Made by a program: the position numbers and the translations under genes. A stretch of 64,000 nt of DNA from positions 51,760,001-51,824,000 of the forward strand of contig NC_077243.1 of assembly GCF_947179165.1 (NCBI RefSeq). Reading direction: 5' to 3'. Of this stretch, positions 26,201-38,200 are shown piece by piece (position 1 is the stretch's first letter; each line of letters starts with the position of its first letter). The stretch is from Solanum dulcamara (Eukaryota > Streptophyta > Magnoliopsida > Solanales > Solanaceae). The notes below the pieces were generated by a model, which did no database searches, was not told the origin of the DNA, and saw only the letters and a list, made by a program, of their open reading frames with translations.

Positions 26201-29200
26201 ATCCATCTCTACATCCTTATTTCCGCAACATTCATCTTCTGAACATGAGAGTTCTTGACTAGCCAACACTCCATACAACAAGGACGGTCAAACCACCACT
26301 CTATAAAACTTCCCTATAAGTTTGGGTGGTACCTTCTTATCACACAATACTTTAGAAGCAAGCCTCCATTACATCCATGCCGCCCCAATGCGATGTGTGA
26401 CATCATTGTCGATGTCCCCACTATCCTGGAGTACGGACCCAAAATACTTAAAAACTCTCTCTTGAGAATAGGTTGTGTGGCAAGCCTCACTTCCACCTCC
26501 GATTCATCTAACACAACACCAAATTTGCACTTCAAATACTCTGCCCTGCTCAACCTGAACCCTTTGGACTCTAGAGTCTGTCTCCAAACCTTCAACCAAG
26601 CATTAACTTTGTCTCGTGTCTCATCAACCAATACTATGCAGTCTGCAAATAACATACACCAAGGAACCTCCTCCTGAATAGTCCGCGTCAACTTATTCAT
26701 CACCAAGGCGAACAGGAAAGGACTAAGAACTGATCCCTGATGTAACCCCATACTGGAAAGTGTTCCGAGCCTCCACCTACCATTCTAACCCGAGTCTTAA
26801 CTCCATCATACATGTCATCTATCGCTTTAATATACACCATTGGGACACCTTTAGCCTCCAAAAACCTCCAGAGAACATCCTCGGGACTTTTTTATAAGTC
26901 TTTTCAAGGTCAATGAACACCATATGAAGGACACTCTTCCTTTCCCTATACTTCTCCATCAGTGCATAAGATTGATGGCTCCAGTAGTCGAACGTCCTGG
27001 CATGAATCCAAATTGATTCTCAAAAATTGACACCCCTTTCCTCACCCTCATCTCCACCACTCTTTCTCAAACCTTCATAGTATGGCTTAGCAATTTGATA
27101 CCCCTGTAATTATTATAGTTTTGGATATTACCCTTGTTCCTGTACAATGGAACCATTGTACTCCACCTCCATTCGTCAGGCATTCTTGCCGTCTTAAGAA
27201 TGGCATTGAATAACCTAGTCGACCACTCCACGCCTGCCTTGTCTGTGCTCTTCCAAAATTCCACCGGAATCTCATCGGATCGGATCGCTCTTCCCTTTCT
27301 CATCCTGCTAATAGCGCGTCTAACCTCTTCAACCCTAACACACCTACAATACCCAAAGTCTCGTAGTCTATCAGAGTGCACCAAATTACCCAACACAATG
27401 TTTCTGTCCCCTTCTTCGTTTAAGAGTTTGTGCAAGTATGTTTGCCATCTTTGCTTAATAGAGGTCTCTTTCACCAACACCTTGCCTTCCTCATCCTTGA
27501 TGCACTTCACTTGATCCAAATCGCGAGCCTTTCTCTTTCTCTCGCTTTTGTGAGCCTATACAATTTCTTATCCCCACCTTTGTCTTCTAGATAGACATAC
27601 AAGCGTTCAAAATTGTCGTCTTAACAGCCGTGACAACTACCTTAGCTTCTGTCTTTGTCGTCTTATATACTTCCTTAAGCATCCGCTTTCTTCCTCGTCC
27701 ACGCACTCCGCTAACTTTGTATATGCAACCTTCTTTGCTTCCACTTTGCCTTGAACTTCTTCATTCCACCACCAAAATTACCCCTCGATATCCCTAGCAC
27801 CTCTGTAGCTGCTTCCCTAATGCAATTAGCTATAAGACAATTAGTTAGCACGTCTTAATTGTATTTTTCTCATGTCTTCACTTCTCGCACTCCATTCTTA
27901 AGATCATGTCCAATAATTCATTTTCTAAGCCTATTGCATTAACCTCAAAGGTTTTGCATGCCTTCACCATAAACAGCTTTCTTCATTTTGATATGGAAAT
28001 TCCAGATAGAGTTTGAACAATTTGTTAATTAACAGAATTGTCACCATGCCATAGAAGAGAGTGTCATTGTAAGATTGAGATGAATAATAAAATCTTGAGC
28101 CATGTGTTGGTACTAAATCCATGATTTGTGGTGAAATTGAAGAAAAATTCAATTCATGAGGCAATTCTCCTTCTTCATCAACATTGCAGCTTCTTGGGCA
28201 AATGCTCCCCTCTAAGTCAGACATCATCCGTGTAAGCTCCAATGCTGGAGCTTAATGGATAGAGGGTCGAGTATAACCGTTGGGGAAAGGGTGTCAGGTT
28301 TAGGAAGGCATGGGGCTTGGGCTATCAATTTAGCCTTCTAGATCTACATTTCCTTTTTTTCTTCTTTTTAGACCTGTATTATAGTATAGTATACCTGGTC
28401 CATTTTCTTTGAAGTATTAGGCCAGTTCTCTATTTAATTCGTCCTGAAATATTATTTGTGAATTGACGCCCCACCTCTTTGGCATGTGGCTTTTTAAAAT
28501 CAAAGGCTAGAGGCACGTGTGTTGTATATGTGGCCAGAACTCTCTAGGGATTTGACGAGTGCAAGGCTTAATAGACAAACCCCTTCGCTAATGGCGATAC
28601 CTTTGTCGCTGCAATCTGCCTTCCAGACGTGACTTTGTGTGACCATCTGAAATTTCATAACTCCATTCTCCGTCAATCAATGCTAGCTTAAACAGAAGAC
28701 TTTCAATTGATTTGTTGATACAAATTCTAAGTCAGTGAAGGTGAGTCTTCTTTTTGGTATCTTCATCAAACAAAGTTGCACTGCACAGATCACCTATAAA
28801 TTTAAAGGCGCTTTCTGATCAAGCATGGACTAGAATTCCGAATACTTTTATCCATCTATAGTCAGATTTTGAATCCTTCATTGTCAACCCTGTAACCAGC
28901 AAACACAATTCCAGAGATAACCTTCTGGCTTTCCAATATAAATTTTGCACCTTGATTCTAAATGCTTCTTGACGAGAAGGCATTTTGAAAAAGAAATGAT
29001 TATGCGCAATTGGCGTCACCTACAGGCCGACAGTCACCTTCTATCTGTTTAGAAACCATTTGTGAACAACTTTTTGATTTGGAGATACGTTGAAAGGATC
29101 ATTAAATCTCCCAAATAGTCATTTGTTAAGAAAATGGGCGCTATTTGCTTCAGCCTCTAAAACTGATTTTGATTTTGTTGTGGACAGCTAAAGCACCATT

Positions 29201-32200
29201 TGTTTCCATTGAAGGCCTAAGTCTGGATTTGCTACTTCAAAATAAGTTATTGCCTGATTCTGGGGTTTCCATTATGTCGCCGGTTGTTGTGGTCTCCATA
29301 GAAATCTCAGGATTTTGTATTTAATGTCACCATCCTCCATTGTCAATAATTTCTAGAATGATCACCAATGATTTCCAGTCACCCAACCAAACTTCAATTT
29401 GAACAAACCTACCATAGCTGTTAAGCTCTGTATAGGTAGGCCTCTATCTTCATACCCCATCTAAAGCAAAGATTACCCTTTCCCTGTGAAGCCTCTTTCA
29501 AAACACCACACACCCACCTCAAGTTGCTTTCGTAGATTCTGATCTTGCTAATGAACCTTCTGCTGCACTTCTAAAGTAAAAATTATCTGACCTGATCTTC
29601 AATAATGTCGATTAATTCAAATGACTTATCTCCAGCTGAGAAATAGGCTCTCCCCTCCTTCAAGGAGAAAAGAAGCTCATCAAAAAAGGAATGAATCCAA
29701 TTAGAAAAGGTGTTTTTTGAAAATTAGCTCATTTCCAAGATGAGAAAATTTTGAAAAGGTAAATGTGTTGTAGAATAATGTCTCAGTTTTAGATAAAGGA
29801 ATTTTATAAAAGATAAATCTCTCACAAAACAACAAGTTTCTAAAACTTAATCAGGAATTCCTTGGTGTCTACCATTTATTGATCTTGCTAAATTTGAGAG
29901 ATCAAGTATATCATGACACTAGAGTTCTTTAGGTGTAAAATAAAAGATCTTGCAATTTGAAGATGGAAAAGACAATAGCATAGCTAAACTTAATAAAATA
30001 CAACTACCAAATCTCCTTACAACTTATGAAAGACAAAATATAGTCCAATACAACAAGGAATGACACCGTTGCAACAACGAGAACAACATACCTTGTGAAA
30101 TTCCACAAGTGGGGTCTAGGGTAGGTAGAACACACGCAAACCGTACTACTATCTCGAGGAAGTAGAGAGGTTATTTCTGAAAGACCCTCGGCTCAAGTGC
30201 AGAAAATCCAAGCACAAATAAGGAGACAGTGAAGAAAATATAGCAAGTAACAAGAAAACAGTGCAAAGCCTACCAGAAGGGAGCAAAACAACAAAAAGAC
30301 AGTACGATAATCGAAACACAATAAACAACATACTAGGATTGTTTATTGTAAGAGGGATTGTGAAATCATTAAATCAAGCATTTATGAAAATGAAAACTTA
30401 CGATTCAGAAGCTGTGGCGCTCCTATACCCCTGCCACAAGAAATTAGATCACAAGATTTTGTACAATCAGTAGAGATCCACCAAACCATTTTACAACATG
30501 AAGAGATAATTACACAATACTTATCTCTTAACACAAAAGCTGGAGTGCCTTCTTTAAGACACTATCACTTAATGATAACCACTAGAAAAAGATCAAAAAA
30601 CACAAAAGAACTTGTAATAACTAGAAATTCCGATAAGATTAATTATAAGCATACCTCTAATCTGGTAATAAATACAGGTTGGCCCTGTCTCTGACCAGAT
30701 AAGTTCCCCTGCAACATTTTCATTAAAAATTATCAGGAGTACTTCATTTACATCATACAGAAATCTAGCTTCCTGTAGGTAGTTTCTAAAAGAAAACAAG
30801 ATAAGGGAAAACATGAACACGATCGGGATGACGAAAAATATATACCAAAATAATCAGAGTTCTTGAAAAGAACAGGCAGTAAAAAAAATTGAATAGATAC
30901 CAACCCAATTTCTCATCATTGTATACAACTTGCATATCATTACACTATTCAAGGGTATAGACATATCCTAAGTAAAAACTATAAGTTCAAAATTGTGTTC
31001 TTACAACCTCAAAGCATGATGCTGCTGGTTCTGCGCGAAGTCTCAAACTATCGTTTCTTTCAAAAGTTATAGTATTTGGTTATGTATCAGAATAAGTTCT
31101 CTCCTCAGCCCGAAACATCGGAGCGACAGTTAGTAATTCAGCAATATTATGTTATGGTCCAAGCAAATCAAACTGTAAGGTGCCTTAGGAAAACAGTGCA
31201 AGTTGCCTTTTTTCAAAGAAGACTTACGAAGCATTATAGGCCTCAGCTATCTTTTACCTCATCGAAATAACTATACCAGAGTAAAGAAAGCATTAGAGGA
31301 ACAAACAAGTAAAAGAGCCAGCTGAATTCAAAATTATTACCCCTCTCAACTATATGCATATCACTGAATTCAACAAAAGCAAAAACTACATTGCTTATCT
31401 GGTAGAACATTTGCTGAAGTTCAAACCCACATGGTTAGTTTTAGCTTACAATTTTGGTCTAACCCTTAGCATCACAAGATGGCATGTTTAGAACTTCACT
31501 TTGGCTGCCATACTATTCTAAAAGAGTACTCATATGGCAAGCGTTAAGTGTAAGCATTGTGCAACATTTACCCATCAATGTGGAAGCTTAATCAGACTAC
31601 ATTTTGCATGGAAACACTTTTGTTTCAGTTGCCCAAAAACGTAATTTGGAAACACCAGCATGAACTACACTAATTTAAATCATCCTCATACTTACCCACC
31701 AGTCCACCCACAAAATCAAACTCCATCTTACCTCTTAGTATTGTTCCTTCATTATCTCTGTAATAATTACATCTGGCACATCAGGTTCATCTTCTAAGAT
31801 AAACATCTCAATTGAATCACAAAGAAGGAACCCAGCAACTAAACACGAGGTAGCAGCTAGGGCTGAAAAGACAACTAAGATCGGAGATAGCTGGTTTTCC
31901 ACAAAATCTATTTATAATAGAGCATATATTCATTTCCAAATCCACTTTAAAGTTTTCTTTGCCAATTTACAGAATTCTCAGGAAACTACTCATATTTCCC
32001 TCTTAAATATAAAGGCATTTTAATAATCAAATAATATAGGCAACTGGATATCAAACACCCCAAAAAACATCAATTTAGACATTTACAATTGCGAATCCAA
32101 CAACAAATGAAAGGATGAGACTGGCTGTGATACTTTATAGCTGGTACCAAGAGAAATGGTGCAAATGTCGTAGTCAATGGCAACCCACTAGAGCCTATGG

Positions 32201-35200
32201 AGAGCCCGCCCATTAAAGCCACCCTTAAATCATAATCACCATATATATGCAATAAACACCTAACAGTTACTACTATCATAAAATAATCTTTGGCATTGTG
32301 ACGCTGAATTGTTATATTGAAATGACTACATTGTTACACCACATAACAGAAGAGAGATTGACAGAAAGAAAACATAAATCCCATTTTTGCAGTGTCAGAT
32401 ATAGAAATCTCAGCAGATACTTTATGGCCAAATGGTTTCAGAATTAGACTGATTGATTTCAAGCAAAATAAGAAGTGCCAGCAGAGAACATCAAGAAAAT
32501 ATAACCTATGACATTCTTAAAGAACATATATATATGATTCCTATTTTATATGTAGTCCAGACAATGAAAATTTAAAAGGATGAGTTAGTTTCTATACGAA
32601 GTTAGGAACAGAGTCCACAGTCCAACTTCAGCCTTTCTACTGATTAATCGGTCTTACCTCCCAAACTTTCACATATTTTGATTGAGCTGATGGCAATGTA
32701 GCAGATGTTTGCTGTTGAGATAGAGGCATGTTAGCTGATGTGCTGTTCACACCAACAGGTTGCATGCCTGGTTGTCCTTGTTGAGACATCCCTGGAGTAG
32801 GCATCATTGTGCCAGTTCCGGAAGGCAAACCAGTTGCACCCAGCCCAGTCAGCATATTCTGGTTCATCCCTGTCCCACTTGCCATCATTTGTGTGCCTGG
32901 TAGATTACCTTGACTCATTCCAGGAACTGTTTGACCAGTCATACTAACACCTCCTTGGTTATTACTCAAAGGCTGTGACATGCTAATGTTTGAATTCCCA
33001 GACATACTGGGAGCAGTTGAAGTGAATGAAGAAGGAGCTGAGTTTTGCGTATTCTGTCCACTTCCTGCTAGTGGAACAGACCCAGTTATTGTTGTCACGC
33101 CTGATTGCCCAGATGATAATACAGTTTGAGAAGCAGGGACGGAAGACGCCATTCCACTAGATATCATACTTGAAAGCATAGGGGTGCCGCCCATAGATTG
33201 CAGTCCTATAGAAGTTCCCCCGGCTAGTGCTTGGCGTGCCTGAGCAACATCGTTCAAGATTTTGACATTTGCTGCTGCTGCAGCAACCGGACGTAACGAC
33301 TGAGTTATGCCACTGACTATGGGTTTCATCTCCTGAACATTCTCAGTATGTGATGCCATCTCCTGGGAAACAGAAAGAGGAGAAGAAGTTTGCAAGCTTG
33401 GAACAGGTTGAAGAGCAGGACGAACAGATGGAATATGTGAAAATGCAGGTCCAGTCATGGAGGTCACAGTGTTGGGCTCCTGAAAAAGAATGTTATAATA
33501 TCATAGCATCTATGAAAATGTCTGTGTAGCAAGCAGGAGTACAAGTTGTTGAATCTTACAATTTTTACAGTTGCAGGAGGAATATTTCCAGCGGAAATTG
33601 ATGGTCGACTCATAACAGACACATTTGCTGAGAGGTAAATAGAAAAGAAAATCAGTATCCCTCCAAAAATATAATTGCAGAGTAATCTATATATCCCAGG
33701 ATACTCTATATTAGAATACAGTAATACTAAGAGTATCTTTTAAAACATTGATCCAGTCTGCATCCTGTACCAAAGGAAATTGATTCTTTTTGGACTTGTA
33801 TTAACTAAAAATGTAATTTTAGAGAGTTCTCAACATTACGTAACATAACTAATCCTCAGATAAGATAAAAAGATGTAGAAATGTAAAAAAAGCCAAAAGT
33901 ATCATCACCACGTGTCCACATTTACATCTCAACCAAATTAAGGAAAGACTAGATGAGGGATAAATTGCAAATTTTAGCAATAGACAGTAGACACCTAAGT
34001 TGTTCGGACTCGGGTGCGGGTGTCCGATACGGGTGCGGATCTAGAGGTCGGATCCTCTATGATCTAAATTTTAAGATTTGGGGATACGGACCCATGTATG
34101 GATACGGGTGCGGGGATTCGGCTAAAAATAATTCAAATATCTAAAAATAGAGTAATTAAACCTAAATTATGAGATTTTATGTGGAAAACTTAAGGAGAAT
34201 ATTGATCAAGAGGAGAATCTTGGAAGGATAAAAGGGAAGGGAGTGACAATAGAAATTTATATATACAAGGTATTCCATGTTCTTCAATTTCACCTTAGTT
34301 TTTGTTTTGATTATAGAAATCATTGAATCTTTCCAGAATTTCTCCCTCGAATTTGGTCAAAGTACCCAAATCGGTTGACCAGATCAGGTATGGATCCCAC
34401 AACACGCCGTGTCGACACGGGTGCGGCACTGAAAGTGAAGAGTCCGAGCAACTTAGGTAGACACTACAGCTGTATTAAGAGTTGAACAGTTCAGCAATCA
34501 GCCGTCAATCCAACATATCTTGCTTGAACTCCCAAAATTGAAACAAATTATACATCAGCAAGATTAAACAGAAGAAAAAGGTACAGTAGAGTGAAACCAT
34601 TCCCAACAATATATCAGGATGAATAAAGTTTAACTAGTGGTTTTACTTGTTTTTTCTATGGGTTAAATGTTTTGTCTTTTCAACAGCTTGACCCTGCCAA
34701 ATTCCAAATAAAGTGGGGGATATAATTATTAATTGTTCATTTTCCTCTTTTGCACATTTGGACTTTGTTAGTTTTTAGGTATACTTTCATAGTATTGTTA
34801 AGTGTTCCACACTGGACAAGTATAAATATCGTCATTGTAAAGTCTGCGTATAAAGGAATAGAAGTGTGAGAAACTAAAGTCACGCGTTCCCATAAACTTT
34901 TCCCCCGTGTTCTTTGGTATTAGCAAGAAAAATATCCACTGTGCAACATACAGCGACTTCAGCGAGAGAGAAACCGTTGCCCTGCAGTTATTTCTGCTGA
35001 CAGTAAGGTTGTCTGCGTCAAACTATTTTTCATCGGTATTGTGCACAGTGCAATACCAACACCACCACAAGTCCATCGGCGTCTGGTGACCTAGTCCTAG
35101 CAAAGACCATTACACACGCGGGTAACAGACCAGAGAATTCCAGCGAGATCAAGCCACATGCCGGCGCCTGAGAGGTTTTCTGGCCATCTTCCAGCGACAC

Positions 35201-38200
35201 ACTTTCTTCTGTCATGTTCGTCAGGTCATTCTGGCCAGCAGAACACCACCTTCAAGCGAACAGCTTGAATTACCGGCGACTCCCAGACTTCCATCTTTTA
35301 TCCTTGAGGTCACCTAGCCTGTCTGAGTCCATCTTGCAGTGTTTTCGAAAGCAGGAAGCAAAAAAAGCGAGACAAAACACTAGTGGTCAATGAAGTGGGT
35401 TGAGAACCATGAGGTCTCGGGTTCAAATCCAGCAGAGATAAAAATACTAGGTGATTTCTTCCCATCTGTCTTAGCCTTGGTGGACAGAGTTACTTGGTAC
35501 CTGATGGTGGTGAGAGGTGACAGTTATCCCGTGGAATTAGTTGTGGGGCGCGCAAGCTGGCTCAAACACCACGGTTATCAAAAAAAAAGAGAGAAGAGAA
35601 GTGCGTTTTTATACAATTATAATAATTGATTATACAAACTGAAAAATAATCTTTAATACTATTAAAATTGAAGGAAATTATATAGACTAATCAACTATAT
35701 AAACTGAATTTATAACTATTTAATACTATTAAAAAAAGAGAGAAAGAAACAGAAAAGTTATATAAACAAAAAAAATTGCAGCAACTTTCCTCTTCATCGA
35801 CAGATTCAGAGAAGAAGAAAAAATCAATTTCTTCCCCACCAGTGAAATTCAAACATTTTCAAATAAGGAAAAAAACCAGCTTCCAACACCAATCATTGAA
35901 ATTCGCGGGTCGAAGAGAAGGGAAAAAACAGCTTCTTGCCCAATAAAATTCGATTTTTTTCAAAGAAGAAGAAGCACCAGGTTCCTAACCTAACCCATTG
36001 AAATTCAAAGGAGAAGAGAAGATGTAAAATTACCTCTTTTTTTGTCAAGATTCTTGATAAGAAACCCAGGAACTTCCAGAAAGAGCAGTGTGTATGCAGC
36101 AAGAACAGCCAAAAATTTCATTTTTGCTAAATTTGAAGCCCTCCTCTCTTTCTTCTTCAAATTTGCGCACAAAGAAGTGATTGTTTCATCGCTTTGCACT
36201 TCACAGACTAAGTGTTCGCTTCTTCGATGTTGTCTCACCTCACCGACAAGAGGATGTACCTGCGCAGTTCGCTTCTTCGATGTTGTCTCACCTCACCGAC
36301 AAGAAGGATGTACCTGCGCTTCTCGTCGCTTTAAGCAATGAAGCGCACACTTCTGATAACACTAATCCCAAGTACTTTCTATATCTTGCGATCAACAGAT
36401 CTACCTTTTCCAGCAATTCCAATCACTAATCCAGCTAGATCTAGCTTTTCCAGCGACATCTCTAATATTCTCTAGCACTTTGGGGTTCAATTGAAGTCTC
36501 TAATTTGCCAAAGTCACTGTTCAGATTTTTCGACCACCTTCCAACTATTTTTTCGGTAAATCTAATTTTATTTTCCAAAGTATACACTAAAGCCGCTTTC
36601 TTGGGTATCCATTGTGGATATTTACTAATCCTTTGTTAGAACTCTCTTCAATCCAATATTATGACGCTTGGTTTTGGATGTTTTTAGTTCCAAAAACAAG
36701 GATACGGAAACTAAACCCCATTATTACTCCGTAACCTTTCATTAGAGGTTCTAACTATTTAGCATGGGCCTCTTCTGAAGGGAGGAATAGTATTTCAGTG
36801 AAATAGCTTTCACCCTACTCCAACAGTCACTTGTTTGGTCGCAATTTTGGGAGGATACAATTTCACTGCTTGTGATGTGAATTGTGATCAATCCTACACC
36901 TTCCTTGCCATCCCATATCGTGTTCCACAATCTCCCTCTTCCACCTCGTGTCCATGGTAGACCTTGGTTTAATCATAACCTAACTACTAGACGTGATGGG
37001 CTGGCTCTTTGAGCCATAAAATGTTTGTTTAGCTTTAGCTCTATCCTTGCTTTTTGATCAGGAAAGGAGGGATGCAACACGAGGACTTCTCAGGAGGGTC
37101 ACCCATTGTAGTACTATTCTTGCCCAAGCAAGCTTATCTTCGGAGTTCTGATGGGATTCGATGCTCAAGGGCAATCATTGCTATTCTCCCGACTTCCATT
37201 GGTACCTGTTATATGCAGTTTAGACTCAAACTTATTTCACTTCCTTCTCTTCGGACCCATCTGACGTCTTTGTTGTCTTGCTCGCGATCTGGCCAACACC
37301 AATAAAGCTTATCTTACCAATTACCCGGAAACTCCAACTCCCTCTCCTCCTACAACACAGCTAGCATTGCCACTACTCACATAATCATCACCAACATCCT
37401 CTACCGAGAAAGATTGATTCACCTCCTTTAACTGAGGATCCACTTCCACCTTTTAGTCCACTACTGTTGTTCGAAAAGGTATACGCTCTAATTGTATCAT
37501 GCTCACTTATACCAGTTTGAGTTATCATCATATATCCCCATCACATCATGCTTTCACTTCATATTTATCCTATGTTTCAATTCCTAAATCAACTAGCAAA
37601 GCTTTATCATGCAGGTCGGAGACGAGTAATGATTTAGGAGATTTTTGTTTCACACTCTAGAGTTACTTGAGAACTTATTCCTCTTCTTCCAGGTAAATAT
37701 ATTGTCGATTCTTTGTGGTGCATACAGTAACAGATTTTTTTGATAACTGTGGTGTTCGGGCTAATTCCACAGGATATATGTCACCTCCCACCAGTAACAA
37801 GTATCAGGTAACTATGTCCACCAAGGCTAGATGGAAGAAATCTAGATTTTTATAACAATGGTGTTCGGGCTAGTTGCGCGCACCTCGACTAATTCCATGG
37901 GATACCTGCCACATCCCACTAGCAACAGGCTTCAGGTAACTATGTCTACCAAGGCTAGAACATATGCAAAAAAAAAAATCTAGATGGTCAAATTGATCGA
38001 CTTAAGGAGGTTAACTGCAGATAAATGTTCTCGACTACTGTGCTATTTTATTGCTAAAATTGCATCTCCCCTTTTTTTGTCTCTGGTAGTTGTTTGCTAT
38101 TGAATCCTTCATCAGTTAGACATCAAGAATGTCTTTCTTTATGGTGATCTAGAAGATGTGGTATGAATTAACCGCCAGGCTTTATTGCTAAAAGGGGTCT

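Larger units (their letters stand above)
21929..27835 (-). mobile_element. RTE LINE split in two by an L1 insertion
   Basis: The 3' end (TTG)n and 3' UTR lie at 21929-22145; the same element continues from 25811 to 27835 with the rest of the 3' UTR and the RT. Sequence on the two sides of the L1 joins in the order found in the other RTE copies of the window. The 5' end is truncated between endonuclease and RT. Confidence 0.78.
35337..36362. mobile_element. Probable non-autonomous hAT element, GCGAAGCG family
   Basis: Left end CAGTGTTTTCGAAAGCAGG resembles the termini of the 19649-20439 element; the right end reads GAAGCGCACACTTCTGATAACACT. It is inserted in copia leader sequence. No matching 8 bp flanks were found, so the right boundary is approximate. 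It contains a SINE and a 53 bp tandem duplication (36215-36267, 36268-36320). Confidence 0.5.

Noticed and set aside
25942..27514. + strand frames of 106-140 aa
   Set aside because: Shadows of the minus-strand RTE reverse transcriptase.
36005..36238. Minus-strand frame with a hydrophobic segment ([20 protein letters not shown])
   Set aside because: Inside a non-autonomous DNA element and MED25 intron; no conserved domain. Could be captured sequence but cannot be supported.
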